A model generated the notes under the pieces. The model had not been told where the DNA came from. It was given only the letters and a program-made list of their open reading frames with translations, and made no database searches. From CAVQYV01 sp963718295 [NCBI: uncultured Methylomirabilota bacterium] (GTDB lineage: Bacteria > Methylomirabilota > Methylomirabilia > CAVQYV01): a DNA stretch of 64,000 bases. Positions 9,362 to 17,699 of the stretch are shown one piece after another (the stretch's first letter is position 1; every line of letters begins with the position of its first letter). The stretch is from positions 124,001-188,000 of the forward strand of contig CAVQYV010000011.1 in the NCBI GenBank assembly GCA_963718295.1. Reading direction: 5' to 3'. The translations under genes were made by a program, and so were the position numbers.

Positions 9362-9664
9362 ATGACCGATCAGAAAAACCCCACAATGGCTTCTTTGGAA
9401 ATGGTTATCTCCGGTTTGGTCCAAGGGGTGGGTTTTCGCTTTTTCGCCCAAAGAACGGCCCACCGGCACGATATCACTGGATATGTCATGAACCTTTCGG
9501 GAGGCAAAGTCAAGGTGCTTGCAGAAGGCACAAGGTTTTCTCTCTGTACTTTGTTGGAGGAGTTGAAGAAAGGTCCCCCGCTTTCATCGGTGGAAAACGT
9601 GCAGGTGAGGTGGGGAGAATACCTTGGGAGATTTGAGGATTTCTCTATCCGATTTGGCGATTGA
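9362..9664 (+). CDS. acyP: Acylphosphatase
   Basis: A 100-residue small alpha/beta protein that hydrolyses acyl phosphates. The signature [16 protein letters not shown] holds the catalytic Arg. The conserved [17 protein letters not shown] contains the Asn (N of MNLSGG). The first start is ATG 9362; an in-frame ATG at 9386 would remove the 8-residue leader, and either is possible. Confidence 0.88.
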   Translation: MTDQKNPTMASLEMVISGLVQGVGFRFFAQRTAHRHDITGYVMNLSGGKVKVLAEGTRFSLCTLLEELKKGPPLSSVENVQVRWGEYLGRFEDFSIRFGD

Positions 9665-9696
9665 ACGGATCGAATGAATGAGGAGCAAAAATTCCC

Positions 9697-11409
9697 ATGG
9701 ATAATATGCCTCCCCGAGAATTGAGGGGCTCCATTTCCATCGTCATAGGCGGAGAAGCGGGTCAGGGGATACAAACAATTGAGTATTTGTTGACCAAGTT
9801 ATTGAAGATGGAAGGATATCATATTTTCGCCACAAAAGAGTACATGTCCCGAATTCGAGGAGGGAGCAACTCCTCTCAAATCAGAGTCTCCTCAAAGAGA
9901 GTATCCGCCCCCGTAGATCGGATCGACATTCTGATCCCACTCGATCAGGAGGCCATACCCCACCTGAAAGAGAGAATCCTTACCGATACGATCATCCTGG
10001 GAGATCAGGCAAGGCTCTCCAGTGACCTCCCCATGATTGATGTACCCTATTCCACCATCGCCCTGAAAATCGGAAATATCCTCTTTTCCAGCATGGTTGC
10101 AGTGGGGGTAATATCGGGTTTGTTTATGATCTCCTCGGACCTTCTCCATTCCATTGTGCGCCAGCAATTCTCTTCCAAGAGTGAAGACATCATAGGAATG
10201 AACCTGGAGGCCGTCGGGAAGGGTTATCAGATCGGGCTCGACCTATGTCAGTCGGGAAGAATTCGAATCGATATTTCCAATGACCCCAAAGTGACAGAAG
10301 AAATCTTCCTGAGCGGCAGCGAGGCGATGGCACTCGGAGCCATGGCGGGAGGATGTAACTTCATCTCTTCCTATCCCATGTCTCCTTCCACCGGAGTCTT
10401 CACCTACCTGGCGCAACAGTCTGAGGATTTCGGAATCATCGTCGAGCAAGCGGAAGATGAGATCAGCGCCATCAATATGGGCTTGGGGGCCTGGTACGCA
10501 GGGGCCCGCGCCATGGTCTCAACCTCAGGCGGAGGATTCTCTCTGATGGCTGAAGGCATCAGCCTCGCGGGAATGATAGAAAGCCCCATGGTCATTCATC
10601 TTGCCCAGCGCCCCGGACCCGCCACGGGATTGCCTACCCGGACCGAGCAGGCCGATCTTGAGCTGGCCCTGCATGCAGGTCATGGGGAATTCCCTCGAAT
10701 CCTCCTGGCGCCAGGAAATCTGGAAGATGCCTTTTACCTCACCCAAAGGGCCTTCAACTTGGCAGACAAATATCAGATCCCTGTCATTGTCCTCACCGAT
10801 CAGCATCTTATGGATTCATTCTACAATATTCGGCCATTCGATCTGAAGGGCTTGAAAGCAGAGAGCTATTTCGTGGAGACGGAAAACGGCTATCAAAGGT
10901 ACAAATTGACCGAGGACGGAATTTCGAAACGGGGCATTCCGGGTTTTGGGAAGGGTTTGGTAATGTTAGACAGCGACGAGCACGACGAGGATGGGCGAAT
11001 CACCGAAGACCCGGAATTGAGGGCCCGAATGGTCGAGAAGAGATTACGAAAGATGGACCTGATCGAGAGGGAGGTCGTCTCCCCCATGTTGGTTGGAGAC
11101 CGCCATTTTCAGACATTGGTGGTGGGGTGGGGATCCACTTACCATGCCATAAGGGAGGCGATGGAGGAGTTGCAGCGAGACGATGCCGCCTTCCTCCATT
11201 TTAGGCAGGTCTATCCTTTATCCGGGGAAGTCAGACAGTATTTTGACGGGACCCAGGACGTCGTGATCGTCGAGAACAATGCCACCTGCCAGTTTGGTAG
11301 GCTCCTAAAGACTACTTTGGGAATTGATATCCAAAAGAGAGCCCTCAAATACGACGGCCTTCCATTTTCCGTGGAGGAGTTGGTGGCCTTTCTAAAGAAC
11401 GTACCTTAG
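9697..11409 (+). CDS. korA: 2-oxoacid:acceptor oxidoreductase, fused gamma-alpha subunit
   Basis: A 570-residue KorA-type subunit. Residues ~10-190 form the gamma domain (GGEAGQGIQTIEYLLTKLL and SRIRGGSNSSQIRVSS). Residues ~200-570 form the alpha domain (GCNFISSYPMSPST, AEDEISAINMGLGA, STSGGGFSLMAEGISLAGM and RPGPATGLPTRTEQADL). Such subunits pair with a TPP-binding beta subunit to decarboxylate 2-oxoglutarate or another 2-oxoacid to the acyl-CoA with ferredoxin reduction. No beta subunit follows here; the only candidate is at 34565-35425, on the same strand 23 kb downstream. The next 421 bp are noncoding. Confidence 0.9.
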   Translation: MDNMPPRELRGSISIVIGGEAGQGIQTIEYLLTKLLKMEGYHIFATKEYMSRIRGGSNSSQIRVSSKRVSAPVDRIDILIPLDQEAIPHLKERILTDTIILGDQARLSSDLPMIDVPYSTIALKIGNILFSSMVAVGVISGLFMISSDLLHSIVRQQFSSKSEDIIGMNLEAVGKGYQIGLDLCQSGRIRIDISNDPKVTEEIFLSGSEAMALGAMAGGCNFISSYPMSPSTGVFTYLAQQSEDFGIIVEQAEDEISAINMGLGAWYAGARAMVSTSGGGFSLMAEGISLAGMIESPMVIHLAQRPGPATGLPTRTEQADLELALHAGHGEFPRILLAPGNLEDAFYLTQRAFNLADKYQIPVIVLTDQHLMDSFYNIRPFDLKGLKAESYFVETENGYQRYKLTEDGISKRGIPGFGKGLVMLDSDEHDEDGRITEDPELRARMVEKRLRKMDLIEREVVSPMLVGDRHFQTLVVGWGSTYHAIREAMEELQRDDAAFLHFRQVYPLSGEVRQYFDGTQDVVIVENNATCQFGRLLKTTLGIDIQKRALKYDGLPFSVEELVAFLKNVP

Positions 11410-11830
11410 AGAACTCGTTGAAAGCGTGGATCCTTATCCAGGAAACAGCCAGTTGTCTCTCAATGAAATGGTACCGAGGGACCAAGGAGTAGGTAATCAT
11501 TGCCTCAGCAAGGATCTTGCTTAAAAAGGGCGAAGATTTCTTTCAGTCTTAATTGCTAGTGTTTGGTCCCACAAGTAGGTTTCATATGTTCTTTTCACCC
11601 CCACCCTCGCCCTGCCCCCATCAATGGGGAGGGAATTTACTGCATTCGCTTAGGTTTCCCCTCCCTCGATGGGAGGGGGTAGAGGGGAGGGTGAGAGAAT
11701 GAGGCCAGAGAACTTCTTCAATGAATTTCTGAGACGGGACACTAGGTGGGTGACATTTCATTTGAGGCGATTCGTTGGACAAAAAGGGATTTGAATTCTC
11801 GGGATTATCTGCTATAGAAGAAGGTTCGAG
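11410..11830. other. 421-bp noncoding gap at the left edge of the FAS/PKS cluster
   Basis: No ORF or RNA gene is recognised. The middle holds the palindromic element listed separately. The last ~70 bp before the first cluster gene are AT richer and probably carry its promoter, but no clear -35/-10 pair stands out. The gap separates the korA-like gene from the cluster and may mark an insertion boundary. Confidence 0.5.
11594..11697. repeat. Palindromic REP/MITE-like element
   Basis: Two ~42-bp arms (11594-11635 and 11655-11697) are imperfect inverted copies: CACCCCCACCCTCGCCCT against AGAGGGGAGGGTGAG. Each arm also folds locally (CCCCATCAATGGGG; CCCTCCCTCGATGGGAGGG). They are separated by ~19 bp. 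The C/G-rich composition and nested dyads are typical of dispersed intergenic repeats in Desulfobacterota and other Proteobacteria. Only one copy is in this window, so dispersal cannot be confirmed. Confidence 0.65.
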
Positions 11831-12622
11831 TTGCCTATGGAATCAAATGATTTTAGAGACAGAGTTGCTCTGATCACGGGTAGCTCGCGGGGCATCGGAC
11901 AGGCCATTGCTCGCAGGTTTGCTCAAGCCGGTGCCGATGTGATTATCAATTACCGGCAAGTGGGCGGCCGATCTCAGGAACAAGCAGAGGCGTTGTGTGA
12001 AGAGATCCGGGAGATGGGGCGTCGGGCGTTCGTCATCCAGGCGGACATCTCGCTGAAAGCCTCTGTCAAAGAGATGTTCAACGAGGTCAGGGCCCAGCGG
12101 GGACGGCTCGATTTCCTGATCCTGAACGCCGCGAGGGCCCCCTTCAAACCCTTTGAAAAACTGTTTGAGCGGGAGTTACGGCAGCTCGTTGAGACGAACT
12201 ATTTGGGCAACATCTACTGTATTCAAGAAGCCCTTGCTCTCCTCGAGCAGCAGCGTGGGAAGATCGTCTTCATCTCGAGCCTCGGAAGCCGCTATTTCAA
12301 CCCGGAATACCCCCTGGGAAGCATGAAGGCTGCCATGGAGTCTGTGGTCAGGGATCTTTCGGAGAGCTTGAGCCCGAGAGGAATTCACGTCAATGCGGTG
12401 TGTGGAGGATTTGTAAAAACGGATTCCTTCAAAGTGCTGAGGCAGTATATGGAGGACCTCGAGAGCCTGCCGGAACGGTTTTTCGTCGAACCGGAGGCTA
12501 TCGCAGACGCTGTGCTTTTCCTCTGTCATCCAGCCAGCCGGGGAATCCAAGGACAGACCCTTGTGGTGGACCGGGGTCTCAGCAATACCCTTTATCGCCC
12601 CAGGCCCAAAAGGAGTGCATGA
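11831..12622 (+). CDS. FabL-like SDR enoyl-ACP reductase
   Basis: A 263-residue short-chain dehydrogenase. It has the NADPH motif TGSSRGIGQAIA and, in the second half, a run of features that resemble FabL of Bacillus: IVFISSLGS, then HVNAVCGGFVKTDS, then IQGQTLVVD. FabL reduces the enoyl-ACP double bond in each elongation cycle. The catalytic Tyr/Lys pair appears as Y160 and K166, a Y-x5-K spacing where FabL has Y-x6-K and FabG-type SDRs have Y-x3-K. The first codon may be TTG 11831 (better spaced from AAGAAGG) or ATG 11837. As the first gene of the cluster it suggests that the acyl chain is at least partly saturated. Confidence 0.75.
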   Translation: MPMESNDFRDRVALITGSSRGIGQAIARRFAQAGADVIINYRQVGGRSQEQAEALCEEIREMGRRAFVIQADISLKASVKEMFNEVRAQRGRLDFLILNAARAPFKPFEKLFERELRQLVETNYLGNIYCIQEALALLEQQRGKIVFISSLGSRYFNPEYPLGSMKAAMESVVRDLSESLSPRGIHVNAVCGGFVKTDSFKVLRQYMEDLESLPERFFVEPEAIADAVLFLCHPASRGIQGQTLVVDRGLSNTLYRPRPKRSA

Positions 12623-12711
12623 CCTCAAGGTGGCGAAGGATGAAAGAAATTCCATCGCTCGAGGCCCTGATTTCGCAATTCTCATATGACACTCGGGAGG
12701 AAGCGGCATGA
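12619..12711 (+). CDS. Possible 30-codon coupling peptide
   Basis: A short frame from ATG 12619 to TGA 12711. Its start overlaps the stop of the SDR gene (ATGA) and its stop overlaps the start of the ACP gene (ATGA). It reads MTSRWRRMKEIPSLEALISQ and then FSYDTREEAA. Another in-frame ATG at 12640 follows GAAGG. It resembles no family I know. It could be a translated spacer that carries ribosomes from the SDR to the ACP gene, or chance. Confidence 0.3.
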   Translation: MTSRWRRMKEIPSLEALISQFSYDTREEAA

Positions 12712-13274
12712 AACAGAATCTCATCTCTGAGGCAACGGTTATGGAGGAAGTGAAGAAAGCGATCGCTCAGACCCAGAAGATCGACCCGGAGACGATCCGG
12801 CCAGATCAATCACTCATGCAGGACCTGGGGGCGGAGTCCCTCGACTTTCTCGACATCAACTACCGCCTAGAGCAGGTTTTTGGCATCAAGACGGCGCGGC
12901 ATTTCGTCCTCGAGCATATTGAGGAAATGTTCGGGGAGGGGGTTGCAATCGATGAAAACGGCCAGCTCACTGATAAGGCCGTCGCCTTGCTGAAGATCAG
13001 ACTGGGCGAGGAGAACACAAAAGAGCTTCGGCCGGGCATAGACATGGATGAGATCAGCTCGCTCATCACCGTCCAAGGGATGGCGAGGGTTGTCCTGGAT
13101 ATCCTGGATACCCTTCCTGAGAAATGCAGTTCCGGGGGGCATTCGGCCTGGACGGTAGAAAACGGAACTCGGATCAAATGCGGTGAGTGCGGGGACTACG
13201 CCACGTTCACCGATGGCGACACGCTGACCCAGGAATGGCTGCGTGCCGTCCAAAACGAGAAGAAGATCTTTTAG
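12708..13274 (+). CDS. Long acyl carrier protein with C-terminal Cys/His motif
   Basis: A 188-residue protein, more than twice the normal ACP length. The N-terminal ~90 residues are a carrier domain; Ser44 in LGAESLDFLD is the expected phosphopantetheine site. The middle (95-135) is probably helical. The C-terminal ~50 residues contain C140, H145, C158 and C161 (CSSGGH and CGEC), which could form a small zinc site. Its neighbours are a FabL-like reductase and a ketosynthase, so it probably carries the growing chain of this cluster. The dedicated holo-ACP synthase at 18449 is the likely activating enzyme. The tail function is unknown. Confidence 0.85.
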   Translation: MKQNLISEATVMEEVKKAIAQTQKIDPETIRPDQSLMQDLGAESLDFLDINYRLEQVFGIKTARHFVLEHIEEMFGEGVAIDENGQLTDKAVALLKIRLGEENTKELRPGIDMDEISSLITVQGMARVVLDILDTLPEKCSSGGHSAWTVENGTRIKCGECGDYATFTDGDTLTQEWLRAVQNEKKIF

Positions 13275-13292
13275 AAAGGGACTGTTATTCCT

Positions 13293-14630
13293 TTGACGAG
13301 AGGTATGAAGCCAGACTCCTCAAAAGGTCGAGTCGTTGTTACCGGGTATGGGATGGTCACCCCCCTGGGAAAGAATGCTGAAGAGACGTTTGAACGTGCC
13401 TCCAGGGGGGAATCGGGGATCGATTACATCAGCACCTTCGATACGACCCATCTTCCATGCCAGATCGGTGGCCAGGTGAAGGAGGCGTGGCTCGAAGGCC
13501 CGGACCCTGAGGCGGAGCGATATTACAAATTCTCTTCCCGGGGTCTCAGGTTGATGCGCAAGGCCACCCTGGAAGCGGCAGAAAGGGCCCGTCTCGACGA
13601 GATCAGAGGGCGGGAGCGAATCGGGGTCTCTTTCGGGTTTCACGGCGACAGCCCCGCCGTCGAGGACATCGTATTCCTCCATCGCTTCTACGACGGCAAT
13701 GGGACCTGGAACATGGAGGGCCTCATGAGGGCGGGGGGATACTCACCCCTCAATTTCCTTAGGCGAAAACCGGACGTAGCCACCACGATCCTCCCCAAAC
13801 TGCTCCGGTGCAAAGGCCCGAATCTCACGATCGCCTCAGCGTGTGCCGCAGGCTCCCAGGCGATCGGAGAAGCCTACCGGCTCATCCAGCAGGGACGGGC
13901 AGATCTCATGATCGCGGGAGGCAGTGAGGCCGCATTGAATTTCATGGGTTTCATCGGCTTCGTGCTGATCAGGGCCCTTGCTCAAAGGTACAACACCCCT
14001 CAAGAGGCCTCGAGGCCTTTTGATCGCAAGAGGAACGGGTTTGTGATGTCTGAAGGAGCGGGGGCCGTCGTCCTGGAGGATCTGGAGCACGCAAGGGCGC
14101 GGGGAGCCATGATTTACGGAGAGATCTTGGGATACGGGGCATCTGCCGACGCTTACCGGATCACGGATACCCACCCGAGCGGCCTTGGAGCCGTACTCGC
14201 AGCGAAGGGCGCTCTGGAGGACGCCGGGCTTCATCCGGAGGACATCGAGTATATCAATGCCCACGGAACCTCCACCGCCCAGAATGACGTGACGGAAACC
14301 CGGGCAATCAAGGAGGTTTTTGGAGAAAGGGCCGAGCAGATCCCCATCAGCTCGAACAAGTCAATGCTGGGTCACACCATCGCTGCGGCAGGAACCATCG
14401 AGATGATCCTGACGATGATGGGGATCGATCGTTCCATCCTCCTTCCAACGATCAATTACGAGTTTCCCGATCCTAAGTGCGATCTGGATTACGTTCCTAA
14501 CCAGGCGAGAATCAAAGAGCACCGGGTCGCTCTCTCCAACTCCTTCGGCTTCGGAGGTCAAAATGCATGCCTCTGTCTGGGCAAGTTCGTCGAGGGTGAA
14601 GGAGATGGAGGATCCGAAAGGACGCCCTGA
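13293..14630 (+). CDS. Beta-ketoacyl-ACP synthase (FabF-like), catalytically complete
   Basis: A 445-residue thiolase-fold condensing enzyme of the KAS II/FabF type. The catalytic triad is intact: C184 in SACAAGSQ, H324 in NAHGTST and H361 in LGHTIAAAG. The C-terminal NSFGFGGQN is also conserved. The start is TTG 13293 or ATG 13305. It is followed 23 bp later by a KS-like gene lacking the Cys, the layout of a KS/chain-length-factor pair in type II polyketide and aryl-polyene systems. It would extend the chain on the long ACP by decarboxylative condensation with malonyl-ACP. Confidence 0.9.
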   Translation: MTRGMKPDSSKGRVVVTGYGMVTPLGKNAEETFERASRGESGIDYISTFDTTHLPCQIGGQVKEAWLEGPDPEAERYYKFSSRGLRLMRKATLEAAERARLDEIRGRERIGVSFGFHGDSPAVEDIVFLHRFYDGNGTWNMEGLMRAGGYSPLNFLRRKPDVATTILPKLLRCKGPNLTIASACAAGSQAIGEAYRLIQQGRADLMIAGGSEAALNFMGFIGFVLIRALAQRYNTPQEASRPFDRKRNGFVMSEGAGAVVLEDLEHARARGAMIYGEILGYGASADAYRITDTHPSGLGAVLAAKGALEDAGLHPEDIEYINAHGTSTAQNDVTETRAIKEVFGERAEQIPISSNKSMLGHTIAAAGTIEMILTMMGIDRSILLPTINYEFPDPKCDLDYVPNQARIKEHRVALSNSFGFGGQNACLCLGKFVEGEGDGGSERTP

Positions 14631-14653
14631 ATCGCTGATTCAAGGGACGTTTT

Positions 14654-15922
14654 ATGGAAACAGATCGACTTGTCATTACCGGAGCCGGCTTGATCTGCTC
14701 CCTGGGCGGAACGCCCCTGGAGGTTTGGGATGCCCTCACCTCTGGCAAGTCGGGGGTGAAACCCATCGAGGGATTTGATCCCAGCGGATTCCCATGCTCG
14801 TTTGCAGCTCAAGGGCCGAGCCTCGTCCCCAGCGACCTGGGCATCCACCCCAGAGATTCAAGGATCATGGATACGCCCGCCTACCTTCTCATGAAGTGCA
14901 CGCAGGATGCCTATCTCGCCGCCGGTCTCCTCGGGGCGTCGATCCCGAGGGAGGAGATCGGTTTTTTTGCGGCACTGGGAATGGTCGACTACGAAATCGA
15001 CGATCTGCTCCCTGCCGTGGTGAAGTCCCTGAATCCTTCTGGTCAGCTGGATTACCCCTCGTTCTATTCCCGAGGCTACAACGAGATCCATCCCTTATGG
15101 CCCCTTTCCATGTTGAACAACATCAGTTTCTGCCAGGTGGCTACCAGCCTTAACCTTCAGGGGGAGAATACCGTCTTCTCTCCTCATGCCGATTCGGGAG
15201 CGATGGCCGTAGCAGAAGGGATGAAGGCCGTTCTGGAGGAAAGGGCTCAGGTGGCCCTTTGTACCGGCGTAGCCGAGAAGATCAGCCCTTGCAGCCTGGC
15301 TAGGGCTCACCTCTCGGGCACGCTCAATCCGGCAGACCCCACCTGCAAGCCCTTCGATCGGGAGAGGAAGGGGACTCTGCTGGGGGAGGGCTGCGGCACG
15401 ATCGGACTCGAGCTTTACTCCTCTGCAAAGCAACGCGGCGCCGCATGTCTCGCCTCTTTAAGCGGGTACGGCTTTGCCTGCGAAAGGGGGGATGGTTTTT
15501 CGAACCCAACGCCGAGAGCCATTCGCCTGGGCATGGAAGAGGCCCTCGCCCGGGCCGGCGCGAGGCCCTCGGAGGTCGATCTTGTCATCGCTCACGGTGA
15601 GGGAAGCGTCGCTGCCGATCGAAACGAGATCGAGGCCCTCAATCAGTTGTTCTCAAGTGCCTTCGATGGAATTCACGTCTTTTCATCGAAAGGGGCTATT
15701 GGTCACCTGCTGGCCGGCGCGCCTCTGGCAGATCTCATCCTCGGGATCTCGATGGTGAGAGAGGGGTTCATTCCACGGACCCTCGGGACCTCGACGCCGG
15801 AACCGGACCTTCGGTTCCGCCTCGTCCACAAGGAGCCTGTGCGAAAGAAGTTGAGAAAGGTGTTGATCAACGCCCAGAGCTGTGAAGGCCAGGCCGCATC
15901 ACTCCTGTTGGAAGCCCTTTAG
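14654..15922 (+). CDS. KS-like chain-length-factor protein (no active-site Cys)
   Basis: A 422-residue protein with the full KAS fold. The nucleophile segment is NTVFSPHADSGAMA (residues 172-185): the position of Cys is taken by His or its neighbours. The two other residues remain (H314 in AHGEGS, H351 in IGHLLAGA). The family ending FGFGGQN is changed to SCEGQAAS. Loss of Cys with retention of the fold is what defines chain-length factors, which form heterodimers with an active KS and set chain length. The partner is probably the KS immediately upstream. Confidence 0.82.
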   Translation: METDRLVITGAGLICSLGGTPLEVWDALTSGKSGVKPIEGFDPSGFPCSFAAQGPSLVPSDLGIHPRDSRIMDTPAYLLMKCTQDAYLAAGLLGASIPREEIGFFAALGMVDYEIDDLLPAVVKSLNPSGQLDYPSFYSRGYNEIHPLWPLSMLNNISFCQVATSLNLQGENTVFSPHADSGAMAVAEGMKAVLEERAQVALCTGVAEKISPCSLARAHLSGTLNPADPTCKPFDRERKGTLLGEGCGTIGLELYSSAKQRGAACLASLSGYGFACERGDGFSNPTPRAIRLGMEEALARAGARPSEVDLVIAHGEGSVAADRNEIEALNQLFSSAFDGIHVFSSKGAIGHLLAGAPLADLILGISMVREGFIPRTLGTSTPEPDLRFRLVHKEPVRKKLRKVLINAQSCEGQAASLLLEAL

Positions 15923-15935
15923 AGCAGGGGAACAC

Positions 15936-16376
15936 ATGCGTTTTCTCTACTATGATGCCGTTACCCATCTGGAAAAGGGGAGATCGATCATCGGAGTGAA
16001 GACTTTCTCCCTTTCGGAGGAGTTTCTCCGGCGACACTATAAAAAGGTGGCCCTGGTGCCCGGGGTCATCCTGATCGAGGCCATGGCCCAGCTCCTGGGC
16101 TGGTTGATCATTTATTCCCATGACTTCCGCCTGTCGCCCATCATGGCCCTCGTGGAGGATGTCACTCTCCCACCCCGATTGAGGCCAGGGTTCAAGGCGG
16201 AGGTCCGCGGACAGATCCTTTCCACCTCGAAACGGGACTCCTTGGGGAAGGCACAGATCTACGTGGAGGACCTGTTGGTGGCGTCCCTCGAGCGTATCAT
16301 CTACAGCCACGTCGAGCAGGTGATCCCTGGAGATCTTGCCCAACTCTTCAGGTATTACAGCGGGCTCAGGCAGTGA
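15936..16376 (+). CDS. FabZ-like hot-dog dehydratase (first copy)
   Basis: A 146-residue single hot-dog protein related to FabZ/FabA 3-hydroxyacyl-ACP dehydratases. The helix region reads FLRRHYKKVALVPGVILIEA, followed by MAQLLGWLI. The His at the FabZ catalytic position is kept, but the usual HFPxxPVMPG is altered to HYKKVALVPG. The start is the ATG at 15936, preceded by GCAGGGGA; an open frame to 15882 overlaps the CLF gene. Its stop overlaps the next KS start (GTGA). It should remove water after ketoreduction, although the altered loop leaves a nonstandard role possible. Confidence 0.8.
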   Translation: MRFLYYDAVTHLEKGRSIIGVKTFSLSEEFLRRHYKKVALVPGVILIEAMAQLLGWLIIYSHDFRLSPIMALVEDVTLPPRLRPGFKAEVRGQILSTSKRDSLGKAQIYVEDLLVASLERIIYSHVEQVIPGDLAQLFRYYSGLRQ

Positions 16377-17662
16377 GGATGATGGAAGGAAGGAGAAGGG
16401 TGGTCGTCACAGGTCTGGGCATGGTCACCTGCCTCGGCCTCGACGTGGAGGAGAGCTGGCAGAAAGCCCTGCGGGGAACATCTGGAATCCATGGCATCAC
16501 TTATCCACAAAGCGATGCGTCTCCCCTTCACGCAGGCGGGGAGGTGAGCGCTTCGGATTGGCGAAAGATCGAAGCTGAATTCCCGGAAGAAGCGGAGACA
16601 GAGGGCGAGCGGAAAACACTCTTCGGCCTGTGGGCGGCCAAACGGGCGCTGGAGGATGCCGGACTTCTGGGCGGGATGGAACCACGGCCCCGGCACGGCG
16701 TGGTTTTGGCCTCTGGCATCGGTATCAATCGTCTCGAGGACATTCAGAAGTGGATGGATCGTGAGCGAAGGTTCGATACGCTTCGTTTCGGGAGAGAATG
16801 CTCCCAGGTTCACCCGGAGTCGATCATACGAAACCATTCAAACCGATCTGCGGCCCTCATCAGCCGCCGATTCGGGTTCCTGGGAATGAATGCGACCGTG
16901 ACCAGTGCCTGTGCCTCCGGGACGCAGGCGGTGGGGATCGGGTATCGTGCGATCCAGCGGCACGAAGCCGATGTGGTCGTTGTGGGAGGGGCGGATTCCA
17001 TGATCCACCCCGTCGGCCTCGTCTTCTTCGTTCTTCTCGGTGCAGCATGTACCTCCCGTGATCGACCGGAGACAGTCTGCAGGCCCTTCGACCGGAAGAG
17101 ATCCGGGCTGGTGATGGGAGAAGGAGCCGGGGTGGTTATCCTGGAGGAGGCGTCCCACGCCCTGGCACGGGGGGCGCGCATCTATGCAGAGGTGGCCGGC
17201 TACGGGGCCTCTCTCGATGCCTACCAGATGACGGCACCCCATCCCCAGGGGCGGGGAGCGGAACAGGCGATGAGGGCTGCCCTCAAGGATGCCGGTCTGG
17301 CGCCTGAAGGGATCGACTATGTCAACGCCCATGGCACCAGCACCAAGCTGAACGATCAGGTCGAAACAGCGACCCTCAAGAAGGTCTTTGGAGCCCATGC
17401 TCATCGATTGGCCATCAGTTCGACGAAGCCTTTGATCGGCCACCTCCTGGCAGCCTCGGGAGCTCCCGAGTTCATTTTCACTGTCCTGACGGTGGAACGA
17501 GATGAGATCCACCCTACGCTCAATCTCACCCATCCCGATCCAAAATGCGATCTGGATTATGTCCCCGGGGTGAAAAGGACCGGAATCGTTCGAGCGGCCC
17601 TATCCAATTCGTTCGGGTTCGGCGGTCAGAATGGATCGATCATCGTCAAGAAATATCCTTGA
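16373..17662 (+). CDS. Second catalytically complete ketosynthase
   Basis: A 429-residue FabF-like condensing enzyme. All active-site residues are present: C180 in TSACASGTQ, H320 in NAHGTSTK and H357 in IGHLLAASG, with NSFGFGGQN near the end. It starts with GTG 16373 overlapping the dehydratase stop; ATG 16379 or 16382 are alternatives. It is clearly a paralogue of the KS at 13293 but diverges enough to suggest a separate job, such as initiation or a different chain-length range. Its KS-like partner could be the Cys-less gene at 19561. Confidence 0.9.
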   Translation: MRMMEGRRRVVVTGLGMVTCLGLDVEESWQKALRGTSGIHGITYPQSDASPLHAGGEVSASDWRKIEAEFPEEAETEGERKTLFGLWAAKRALEDAGLLGGMEPRPRHGVVLASGIGINRLEDIQKWMDRERRFDTLRFGRECSQVHPESIIRNHSNRSAALISRRFGFLGMNATVTSACASGTQAVGIGYRAIQRHEADVVVVGGADSMIHPVGLVFFVLLGAACTSRDRPETVCRPFDRKRSGLVMGEGAGVVILEEASHALARGARIYAEVAGYGASLDAYQMTAPHPQGRGAEQAMRAALKDAGLAPEGIDYVNAHGTSTKLNDQVETATLKKVFGAHAHRLAISSTKPLIGHLLAASGAPEFIFTVLTVERDEIHPTLNLTHPDPKCDLDYVPGVKRTGIVRAALSNSFGFGGQNGSIIVKKYP

Positions 17663-17699
17663 GCGGGAAATGCGAATTCCGGATTCAGAATAGGAGATC

